Assembly: GCA_947651335.1 (NCBI GenBank)
Contig: CANSYV010000116.1
Coordinates: 1-5,668 of the forward strand
Reading direction: 5' to 3'
From: an uncultured Lachnospiraceae bacterium
GTDB lineage: Bacteria > Bacillota > Clostridia > Lachnospirales > Lachnospiraceae
DNA length: 5,668 bases
Numbering within the stretch: the stretch's first letter is position 1; the number at the start of each line of letters is the position of its first letter. This document shows, one piece after another, positions 1-4,981 of this stretch. A program made the position numbers and the translations under genes. The notes beneath the pieces were generated by a model. It saw nothing but the letters and a program-made list of their open reading frames with translations, searched no databases and was not told the DNA's origin.

Positions 1-134
1 TCCTGACAAAAATATCAGGCACATTATTCACCGATATTTACGCAACGCTGTACTAAGTGGGGCGTGCAGATGGCGGGAATGAATCTTCAGACACGCTTTA
101 CTGTATCACAGATTTCCGGCTGCAGAATCAGGGG

Positions 135-149
135 TGTTATATTTGGCAG
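135..149. repeat. 15-bp direct repeat, copy 1
   Basis: TGTTATATTTGGCAG is identical to the copy at 185-199. The start-to-start distance is 50 bp, not a multiple of three, so the copies cannot be a repeated peptide in one reading frame. The GCAG end of this copy can pair with GCTGC at 119-123. Confidence 0.75.
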
Positions 150-184
150 CTGTGATGTCATGTTTGGAGAGGCCCCGGGGAAAA

Positions 185-199
185 TGTTATATTTGGCAG
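185..199. repeat. 15-bp direct repeat, copy 2
   Basis: This is the exact second copy of TGTTATATTTGGCAG. Its GCAG end can pair with CTGC at 215-218, the mirror arrangement of copy 1. A degenerate inverted copy (11 of 15 positions) may lie at 286-300, overlapping the TATAAT box of the proposed promoter. Confidence 0.75.
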
Positions 200-266
200 G
201 AATATGGTAATTTTCTGCACAGTTCCTTACATAACGTTGTACTTGTGCAGGCCCCACAGGATTTTC

Positions 267-299
267 TTGACAGTTTTCTGCTTTGTGGCAAAATATAAT
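267..299 (+). promoter_or_regulatory. Candidate promoter for the two-component operon, unusually long spacer
   Basis: TTGACA at 267-272 and TATAAT at 294-299 are perfect sigma-A consensus hexamers separated by 21 bp instead of the usual 16-18. Paired together they would be a poor promoter unless an activator distorts the DNA. Otherwise the -10 is used with a weak upstream element: ACAGTT at 270-275 lies 18 bp before TATAAT. Transcription would start near 306 and give a leader of about 88 nt that contains the dyad at 321-359. The boxes are seen; their use is inferred. Confidence 0.45.
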
Positions 300-320
300 A
301 TAGTGACAATGGGACATAAG

Positions 321-359
321 GAGCTGTAAATAAATAACTGCTGAAATTATTTACAGTTC
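321..359 (+). promoter_or_regulatory. Leader dyad/hairpin ahead of the response regulator
   Basis: CTGTAAATAA at 324-333 is the perfect reverse complement of TTATTTACAG at 347-356. Flanking bases extend this to a 13-bp stem with one G-T pair, around a 13-nt loop. It lies in the predicted 5' leader, 22 bases before the AAGGTGA ribosome binding site (381-387). No T-run follows, so it does not look like an intrinsic terminator. It could be an operator dyad, since the right arm contains ACAGTT, or an RNA leader structure. The left arm takes up an AGGAG motif that has no start codon behind it. Confidence 0.5.
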
Positions 360-393
360 TAATGAAGTGCGGGAAAGTAAAAGGTGATAAAAT

Positions 394-1140
394 ATGCTTC
401 GAATTGGATTATGCGACGATCAGCCGGACGCAAGAGACGCCCTGCGTATTCAGCTTGAGAGGGTGATGCGTGAGGATGAGGAAGAAATTGTGTATGAGTT
501 TTCCACAGGAGCGGGGGCAGTGCGCTGGCTGAAAAAACATCCCGGTGAGATTGACCTGCTGTTTCTTGATGTGGAGATGCCGGGGGTAAGCGGCATGGAG
601 GCAGCAGGGCAGATCAGGGAATTTGACAAGGAGATCTGCCTTGTATTTGTCACCGGATATACCGATTATGTATTTGACGGCTACCAGGTAAATGCCCTGG
701 ACTACGTGATAAAACCAGCCTCAGCAGAAAGGCTGGCCCAGGTGCTCAGGCGTGTCAGAGTGCAGATTTATGAGAAAAGGGACCGGACTTACTGTTTTAA
801 GAACAGCGATGGCACATACCGGTTTGCCCTGTCCGGAATTTCTTATTTTTACAGTGATAAGCGGAAAGTGGCTCTGGTGAGCGGGGCAGGCGGGGAGTTT
901 ATGGAATATACATTTTACGGAAAGCTGGACCAGGTGGAGGAACAGCTCTCCGGTGCTTTTGTGCGCATTCATCAGAGGTATCTGGTGAATCCTCAGCGGG
1001 TGGAGATGATTGGGAAAGATTACGTGTGTATGGGCACAGAGGGCCCGGGGTATGAACGGCGTCTGCCCATAAGCCGGGCAATGAAAGAATCCGCTGTGGC
1101 AAAACTGGCCAAAGCCATGATGGAAGGGGCATGGTCATGA
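394..1140 (+). CDS. LytTR-family two-component response regulator (AgrA/LytR type)
   Basis: This is a cytoplasmic transcription factor of 248 residues, the usual size for the family. Residues 1-120 are a receiver domain: acidic pair Asp8-Asp9, phosphoacceptor Asp59 in LFLDVEMPG, Thr87 in FVTGY, and Lys107 in YVIKP. Residues from about 130 to 240 are a LytTR DNA-binding domain, with the hallmark FVRIHQRYLVN at 189-199 and LPISR at 224-228. The ATG at 394 is chosen because AAGGTGA lies seven bases upstream and the receiver domain starts immediately (MLRIGLCDD). The kinase gene overlaps its 3' end by 4 nt, so the two are translationally coupled partners. LytTR proteins usually bind paired direct repeats and often control secreted peptides, virulence factors, bacteriocins or their own operon. 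The target here is not known; the secreted-protein gene downstream is a candidate by position only. All phosphorylation residues are present. Confidence 0.95.
   Translation: MLRIGLCDDQPDARDALRIQLERVMREDEEEIVYEFSTGAGAVRWLKKHPGEIDLLFLDVEMPGVSGMEAAGQIREFDKEICLVFVTGYTDYVFDGYQVNALDYVIKPASAERLAQVLRRVRVQIYEKRDRTYCFKNSDGTYRFALSGISYFYSDKRKVALVSGAGGEFMEYTFYGKLDQVEEQLSGAFVRIHQRYLVNPQRVEMIGKDYVCMGTEGPGYERRLPISRAMKESAVAKLAKAMMEGAWS
1124..1129 (+). promoter_or_regulatory. Ribosome binding site that decides the kinase start
   Basis: AAGGGG lies one base before the ATG at 1131, which is too close, and seven bases before the ATG at 1137, which is a normal distance. It therefore favours 1137, whose ATGA also overlaps the stop codon of the response regulator. 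Confidence 0.6.
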
Positions 1141-2384
1141 GCGCGGCAGCCGGATGGGTGGGAATCCTGTCAGCAGGCTGGCTCACCAGCAGGGCATTGT
1201 CCTGTCTCATACAGCCAAAGAAGAAATGGTGGTGCAGGCTGGTTTTTTTTGTGTTGTGCGCAGTCCTTATCAGTACGATTATTTATATCGGCGATCTGGT
1301 GAATCTGTCCCTGGCTATGGCTGTGTTCCTGACTGGGATCTGGGTGGTCTGTGAGGGTTCCGGATGGAAGAAACTGTCTGTGGGGGTTATGTTTGCCAGT
1401 GTAGTGTCTGCCTTTGCCGGCCTGTTTGATAATTGTATTGCGGATGTGATCTATTATGGGTTTGGAGTGGCGTATATCCCTCATTTGGTGGGAAGAGTCT
1501 CCTTTGCCCTGCTTTTGTATCTGGTGATGCGGACTCACAGGCTGGAACAGGACTTTGAGCTGTCAGAGGCTCTGTGGAGGCTGATTCTTCTGCTTGCGGT
1601 TCCGCCTTTGGGAATTGTGGTATCCCTTGTGCTTCTGAAGCCGCCGTATTATCAGACCGGGCATACGTTTATTGCGGACGGAGTGGTGTTTTTGATGGTC
1701 ATTTTCTTATTTACCGGGCTGCTGCTGGCGCTGTCAGTGTTGGAGAAACAGCAGAGGCTGGAACAGGAGAGCGCTCTGGCGGAACATAACCGGAAATATT
1801 ATGAAGCCATGGAACAGCAGCAGTTTGAAATCAGAAGACTGCGCCATGATTTGTCCAACCATCTGCAGGTGATTCTGTCTCTGTCCGGGGATGAGCGGGA
1901 GCGCTATATCCAGGGGCTGCTGGACCATGAGGCATTTACCCAGGTGACTTCTTACTGCGGCGATGGGGCGGTGAATGTGGTAGTCACGGCAAAAGAAAGC
2001 CTGATGCGCCAGAGACACATCCGGTTTTATGTAAAAATGGATATTCCCCAAGAACTCCCCTTTGAAAAGGCGGATATCTGCGGGATGCTGGCCAATGCCC
2101 TGGACAATGCCGCCGAAGGCTGCCAGAACCTCCCGGAAGAACTGCGGGAGGTCCAGCTGGAAGCCAGGGCGGGGAAAGGGATATTTGCTGTGAGTGTGAA
2201 AAATCCCTGTATGCACAAGCTGGATATAGAGGACGGGAAGCTGCCCAAGACCACCAAAAAGGATAAGGAAAATCACGGGCTAGGGCTGAAGAGCATTCAG
2301 AAAACTGTGCAAAAGTATGGCGGGCAGATGGAGATTGAGCAGGAGGGACAGCAGTTTCGTTTGTTTTTTTATCTGCCGGTTTGA
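1137..2384 (+). CDS. Membrane GHKL-domain sensor histidine kinase (AgrC-like)
   Basis: This is a 415-residue sensor kinase. The first 200 residues or so are hydrophobic, with six to seven likely membrane segments (about 3-25, 35-51, 54-72, 80-97, 105-131, 147-167, 178-202) and little extracellular sequence, as in AgrC-type receptors for peptides or membrane signals. A charged helix at 203-232 is probably a dimerisation coiled coil. It leads to the phosphoacceptor motif LRHDLSNHL (235-243, His237). The ATPase domain shows an N-box, LANALDNAAEG (318-328), and a glycine box, HGLGL (380-384). No long sensory loop or PAS domain is seen. An in-frame ATG at 1131 would add two residues; 1137 is preferred for its ribosome-binding-site spacing and ATGA overlap. 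It should autophosphorylate His237 and pass phosphate to Asp59 of the preceding regulator. No agrB or agrD homologue lies beside it, so the ligand is unknown. Confidence 0.93.
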   Translation: MSAAAGWVGILSAGWLTSRALSCLIQPKKKWWCRLVFFVLCAVLISTIIYIGDLVNLSLAMAVFLTGIWVVCEGSGWKKLSVGVMFASVVSAFAGLFDNCIADVIYYGFGVAYIPHLVGRVSFALLLYLVMRTHRLEQDFELSEALWRLILLLAVPPLGIVVSLVLLKPPYYQTGHTFIADGVVFLMVIFLFTGLLLALSVLEKQQRLEQESALAEHNRKYYEAMEQQQFEIRRLRHDLSNHLQVILSLSGDERERYIQGLLDHEAFTQVTSYCGDGAVNVVVTAKESLMRQRHIRFYVKMDIPQELPFEKADICGMLANALDNAAEGCQNLPEELREVQLEARAGKGIFAVSVKNPCMHKLDIEDGKLPKTTKKDKENHGLGLKSIQKTVQKYGGQMEIEQEGQQFRLFFYLPV

Positions 2385-2441
2385 GAGGCAGCCGGGCTTT
2401 GGGGCTGGGAATAACTTTACTGATAGTTTAGCAAACCGTGA

Positions 2442-2470
2442 TTGAATAAATTTTGCCAGCATGGTATAGT
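2442..2470 (+). promoter_or_regulatory. Sigma-A promoter of the secreted-protein gene
   Basis: TTGAAT (2442-2447), a 17-bp spacer and TATAGT (2465-2470) make a good vegetative promoter, with a start predicted near 2477 and a leader of about 28 nt. It sits 57 bp after the kinase stop, so the secreted protein need not depend on readthrough. ATAGTT occurs at 2423-2428 upstream of the -35 and again at 2466-2471 across the -10. These resemble half-sites for LytTR regulators but are 43 bp apart, not the usual spacing. Confidence 0.7.
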
Positions 2471-2493
2471 TAAATATATTTATCTAAATAACG

Positions 2494-2499
2494 AAAGGA
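2494..2499 (+). promoter_or_regulatory. Ribosome binding site that decides the secreted-protein start
   Basis: AAAGGA lies five bases before the ATG at 2505 and eight before the ATG at 2508. It rules out the upstream in-frame TTG at 2442, which lacks such a site and falls within the promoter. Confidence 0.65.
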
Positions 2500-2504
2500 A
2501 AAGA

Positions 2505-3125
2505 ATGATGAAATTTTTAAAAAGAATGGTATTATTTCTGCTCATACTGGCGGCAGCAGCGGCACCGGTAAATGTGCAGGCAGCGTCTCAAAAAGCAAAG
2601 GCTGTGAAAGCGTATAAAAATATGCTCTCAAAAAAGGCCCTGCACTGGGGAAATAACAAGAATTTTGATATTCCCGTCAAAAACTGCTTGTTTGCCACTG
2701 TCTATATCGACAAAGATTCTGTGCCGGAGTTGATTGTCCACAGCCCGGATATTCCCCACTGGTCAGACTGCAGCGTCTTGTACAGGTATAAAAACGGAAA
2801 AGTACAGGAGGTAAAAAGTTTCAGCGCTGGGGAAAGATTTTCCTATTATAAGAAAAAGGGTGTGTTTGTGGGAAGCGACCTGTCGTCCGGAATTGTCAAA
2901 TCTGTTTATTATCAGCTGTCAAAAGGAAAAGCATCGGCAAAACTGACAGTGAATAAAAATGTGGCAGGAATCGGTGGAAAGTGGACGAAGTATTATTCGG
3001 GAAAGAAGCAGGTGACAAAAAGCCAATTCAACAAATCATTAAAGAAAATGGCGGGTGCCAGGAAGAAAACAACGGTTAAGTTACATAAGAACACTGCGGG
3101 GAACCGGAGCAGATACCTGAAATAA
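2505..3125 (+). CDS. Small secreted basic protein of unknown function
   Basis: I do not recognise a named family. The 206-residue product starts with a clear signal peptide: MMKFLKR, a hydrophobic run at 8-20, and a likely signal peptidase I site after VQA (residue 26). The mature part is about 180 residues. It contains YIDKDSVPELIV (67-78), an acidic DxDxxxxEL loop like those of calcium-binding or repeat-type extracellular proteins, followed by LYRYKNGKV (92-100), a pattern seen in many lysine-rich secreted proteins of Lachnospiraceae. Cys61 and Cys89 are the only cysteines of the mature protein and could form one disulfide. The C-terminal 40 residues are strongly basic. No LPXTG motif, lipobox or membrane anchor is seen, so release or loose wall binding is likely. 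A TTG at 2442 would extend the frame but lies in the promoter. Its place just after the two-component operon suggests, but does not show, control by that regulator. Confidence 0.85.
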   Translation: MMKFLKRMVLFLLILAAAAAPVNVQAASQKAKAVKAYKNMLSKKALHWGNNKNFDIPVKNCLFATVYIDKDSVPELIVHSPDIPHWSDCSVLYRYKNGKVQEVKSFSAGERFSYYKKKGVFVGSDLSSGIVKSVYYQLSKGKASAKLTVNKNVAGIGGKWTKYYSGKKQVTKSQFNKSLKKMAGARKKTTVKLHKNTAGNRSRYLK

Positions 3126-3140
3126 GGAACAAAACAATAC

Positions 3141-3168
3141 TTGATATCGCGGCATAATTTTGTATAAT
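3141..3168 (+). promoter_or_regulatory. Strong sigma-A promoter of the Fe-S assembly operon
   Basis: TTGATA (3141-3146), a 16-bp spacer and a perfect TATAAT (3163-3168) lie 15 bp after the stop of the secreted-protein gene. Transcription should start near 3175, leaving a leader of about 69 nt. No IscR-like or other known iron-sulfur operator could be recognised by eye. Confidence 0.75.
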
Positions 3169-3177
3169 ATTCTATGA

Positions 3178-3195
3178 AGGAGCCATAGAGCTCCT
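3178..3195 (+). promoter_or_regulatory. 5' leader hairpin of the Fe-S operon
   Basis: AGGAGC (3178-3183) pairs perfectly with GCTCCT (3190-3195) around a six-base loop, starting a few bases after the predicted transcription start. A smaller stem, GAGC (3208-3211) with GCTC (3216-3219), follows. No T-run follows either stem, so they are not terminators. A 5'-end hairpin of this kind may protect the mRNA; this is inference. Confidence 0.4.
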
Positions 3196-3243
3196 AAACG
3201 CAAAAGAGAGCCAACGCTCAGAAAAACAAAAAGAGGTGATGAA

Positions 3244-3987
3244 ATGCTGGAATTGGAAAATATATCATTTGAAGTATCAGAAGAGGACGATTCCAAAGAG
3301 ATTGTCAAGGATATGAGCCTGAAGCTGGAAGACGGGAAGTTCATTGTGATTACCGGGCCCAACGGCGGGGGAAAATCCACGCTGGCTAAGGTGATCGCGG
3401 GGATTCATAAACCCACGTCAGGAAAAATCTATTTTGAAGGGGAAGACATTACACAAAAAAGTGTAACAGAGAGGGCAAAGCTGGGAATTGCCTATGGGTT
3501 TCAGCAGCCTGTGCGGTTTAAGGGAATTACGGTCCGGGATTTGATCTGTCTGGCGGCGGGAAAGAAGCTCTCTGTGGCAGAGTCCTGTGAATATCTGGCA
3601 GAGGTAGGCTTGTGTGCAAAGGACTATATTGACCGTGAGGTGAACGCCAGCCTGTCCGGAGGGGAACTGAAAAGGGTGGAGATTGCCACAGTTCTCGCAA
3701 GAGGGAGCAAGCTGTCTGTTTTTGACGAACCGGAAGCGGGGATTGACCTCTGGAGTTTCCAGAATCTCATCAAAGTGTTTGAAAATATGCGCAAAACCAA
3801 CCGTCAGGGTTCCATTCTGGTGATTTCCCACCAGGAGCGCATTCTGAATATTGCAGATGAAATTGTGGTCATCGCGGACGGAAAAATTGTGAAACAGGGC
3901 GGGAAAGAGGAAGTGCTTCCCACTCTGGTGAGCACAGAGGCGATGGCAAGTAAATGTAATAAATACAATATGGGAGGCGAAAGTTGA
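3244..3987 (+). CDS. sufC: SufC-type Fe-S cluster assembly ATPase (SmsC-like)
   Basis: This cytoplasmic ABC-type ATPase of 247 residues is the normal SufC length and has no membrane segments. It carries Walker A GPNGGGKST (38-46), a Q-loop at FQQP (86-89, Gln87), the signature SLSGGELKR (136-144), Walker B LSVFDEPEAGID (157-168, Asp161-Glu162) and the H-loop SHQERIL (195-201, His196). The last echoes the THYQRIL motif of classical SufC. The DEPEAGIDLWSF stretch after Walker B differs from the DExDSGLD of classical SufC and matches my recollection of the two-gene SmsCB systems of archaea and anaerobic bacteria. It should form a complex with the scaffold encoded next, ATP hydrolysis driving cluster assembly. 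The ATG is backed by GAGGTGAT at 3233-3240. Its stop codon shares one base with the next start, so the genes are translationally coupled. No sufS, sufE or sufU lies nearby in the window. Confidence 0.93.
   Translation: MLELENISFEVSEEDDSKEIVKDMSLKLEDGKFIVITGPNGGGKSTLAKVIAGIHKPTSGKIYFEGEDITQKSVTERAKLGIAYGFQQPVRFKGITVRDLICLAAGKKLSVAESCEYLAEVGLCAKDYIDREVNASLSGGELKRVEIATVLARGSKLSVFDEPEAGIDLWSFQNLIKVFENMRKTNRQGSILVISHQERILNIADEIVVIADGKIVKQGGKEEVLPTLVSTEAMASKCNKYNMGGES
3972..3977 (+). promoter_or_regulatory. Ribosome binding site within the end of sufC
   Basis: GGGAGG lies inside the last codons of sufC, nine bases before the ATG at 3987 and six before an in-frame TTG at 3984. Both distances are workable. 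ATG is preferred as the stronger start, and it creates the TGATG stop-start overlap typical of coupled genes. Confidence 0.6.
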
Positions 3988-4907
3988 TGATTGACCAAAT
4001 ACAGCAGAGGCTGCTGGAGGAAGTTGCCGGGCTTCATGAAGTGCCGGAAGGGGCATATAATATAAGGGCCAATGGCCAGCTGGCACAGAGAAATACAACA
4101 GCCAATATAGATATTATATCCAAGGAAAACGGCACAGGAATTGACGTGCGGATTAAATCAGGCACAAAAAACGAAAGCGTGCACATTCCGGTGGTCTTGA
4201 GCGCAAGCGGGCTGAAAGAAGTTGTATATAACGATTTTTATATTGGGGATGACTGCGATGTAACCATTGTCGCCGGGTGCGGCATTGATAACTGCGGCGT
4301 TCAGGATTCGGAGCATGATGGAATCCACCGCTTCTTTGTGGGGAAAAATTCCAAGATTAAATATGTGGAAAAGCATTATGGTTCAGGTGACGGCCAGGGC
4401 AAACGCATTCTGAATCCAGGAACGGAAGTGACACTGGATGAGGGCAGTCTCATGGAGATGGAGATGGTTCAGATCAAAGGCGTGGACTCCACAGAGCGGA
4501 AAACAACCGCGGATTTGGCAGCCGGAGCCAAGCTTCTGGTCCGGGAGCGCCTGATGACTCATGGAAACCAGTCTGCAGTGAGCATCTATGAGGTGAATCT
4601 CAACGGGGAAAAAGCCAATACAGACGTGATTTCCCGTTCTGTGGCCAAAGACAATTCCTTCCAGAAATTTGACGCGAAAATCACAGGAAATACCATGTGC
4701 AGCGGTCATATGGAGTGCGATGCCATTATCATGGGGGATGCCAAGATACTGGCAGTGCCCCAGCTGGAAGCCAATCACATTGACGCGGCTCTCATACATG
4801 AGGCGGCCATCGGCAAAATTGCCGGAGACCAGATTGTCAAATTGATGACATTGGGGCTGACAGAGGCAGAGGCAGAAGAACAGATTATCAATGGGTTTTT
4901 GAAATAA
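3987..4907 (+). CDS. sufB: SufB/SufD-family Fe-S scaffold protein (SmsB-like)
   Basis: At 306 residues this is far shorter than classical SufB (about 470-495) and lacks the long N-terminal region, as in SmsB of the minimal two-gene SUF-like system. The core at about 30-260 is rich in beta-strand patterns, as expected for the SufB/D beta-helix. The C-terminal motif ALIHEAAIGKIAGDQI (268-283) aligns with the HEATTSKI-type motif of SufB, placing His271 and Glu272 at the cluster-assembly residues E. coli His433 and Glu434. The cysteine equivalent to E. coli Cys405 is Ala262, by alignment from memory. Cysteines present are Cys90, Cys98 and Cys103 (GCGIDNCG), Cys238 and Cys244 (ECDAIIMGD), which are candidate ligands. 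It should pair with the SufC ATPase, probably as a homodimer since no separate SufD is encoded here. An alternative TTG start at 3984 would add one residue. Annotators may call it SufD. Confidence 0.9.
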   Translation: MIDQIQQRLLEEVAGLHEVPEGAYNIRANGQLAQRNTTANIDIISKENGTGIDVRIKSGTKNESVHIPVVLSASGLKEVVYNDFYIGDDCDVTIVAGCGIDNCGVQDSEHDGIHRFFVGKNSKIKYVEKHYGSGDGQGKRILNPGTEVTLDEGSLMEMEMVQIKGVDSTERKTTADLAAGAKLLVRERLMTHGNQSAVSIYEVNLNGEKANTDVISRSVAKDNSFQKFDAKITGNTMCSGHMECDAIIMGDAKILAVPQLEANHIDAALIHEAAIGKIAGDQIVKLMTLGLTEAEAEEQIINGFLK

Positions 4908-4916
4908 AAAAGGATT

Positions 4917-4938
4917 CGGCGTGGCACAGGCTGCGCCG
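4917..4938 (+). terminator. Weak intrinsic terminator candidate after the Fe-S operon
   Basis: CGGCGTGG (4917-4924) pairs with CTGCGCCG (4931-4938) through six Watson-Crick and two G-T pairs around a six-base loop. It lies nine bases after the sufB stop. Only TTT follows directly, then a mixed CAGCTCTT, so the U-tract is poor and termination may be partial. The location between two functionally unrelated genes supports it. Confidence 0.4.
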
Positions 4939-4981
4939 TTTCAGCTCTTATTATATCTCTGTTGTTTTTGGAGGCATCAAT

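Larger units (their letters stand above)
38..257. other. Repeat-rich noncoding stretch, possibly a folded RNA or small repetitive element
   Basis: No convincing gene is visible in the first 393 bases, but this part is not featureless. GTGGGGC at 57-63 is the exact reverse complement of GCCCCAC at 251-257, and TGCA at 65-68 pairs with TGCA at 246-249, giving 11 pairs of a 12-position stem with one G-G mismatch. Inside it, ATCACA (105-110) can pair with TGTGAT (151-156) and stack on GCTGC (119-123) with GCAGC (146-150). GCAGGAA (196-202) can pair with TTTCTGC (212-218). An exact 15-bp direct repeat lies at 135-149 and 185-199. The segment at 38-54 resembles that at 227-243 at 14 of 17 positions. 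These pairings are seen in the sequence. That they form a structured RNA, or the ends of a miniature mobile or repetitive element, is inference, and the transcribed strand is unknown. Confidence 0.35.

Noticed and set aside
2..19. CCTGA/TCAGG hairpin at the left edge, possible tail of an upstream terminator
   Set aside because: Five pairs with an eight-base loop and no T-run on the + strand. The upstream context is missing, so it cannot be judged.
173..180. CCCCGGGG palindrome
   Set aside because: A perfect palindrome without a loop; short and common enough by chance. It may pair with other G/C runs in the region, but no single fold is favoured.
70..210. 46-codon + strand frame starting MAGMNLQTRF, open upstream to position 7
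   Set aside because: Only a weak GGGG precedes the ATG, no signal peptide or known peptide features are seen, and both 15-bp repeats lie in it in different frames. An AgrD-like peptide role was considered, but no such motif and no agrB is present.
87..317. 76-codon open frame on the minus strand
   Set aside because: No ribosome binding site precedes its start, no recognisable domain is present, and it runs across the repeats and the proposed promoter. Probably chance, though it is one of two overlapping frames in this odd region.
1734..2276. 180-codon minus-strand frame opposite the kinase
   Set aside because: It is the antisense of a well-supported GHKL kinase domain, has no recognisable motifs of its own, and is explained by codon composition.
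2389..2407. CAGCC...GGCTG hairpin after the kinase gene as a terminator
   Set aside because: The stem is only five pairs and no T-run follows (GGGAATAACTTT).
2442..2504. N-terminal extension of the secreted protein from a TTG start
   Set aside because: The TTG is part of the TTGAAT -35 box and the segment covers the -10 box. The extension has no ribosome binding site and would bury the signal peptide.
3418..4098. 226-codon minus-strand frame opposite sufC and the start of sufB
   Set aside because: It lies antisense to two clearly recognised genes with all catalytic motifs intact, and shows no family features.
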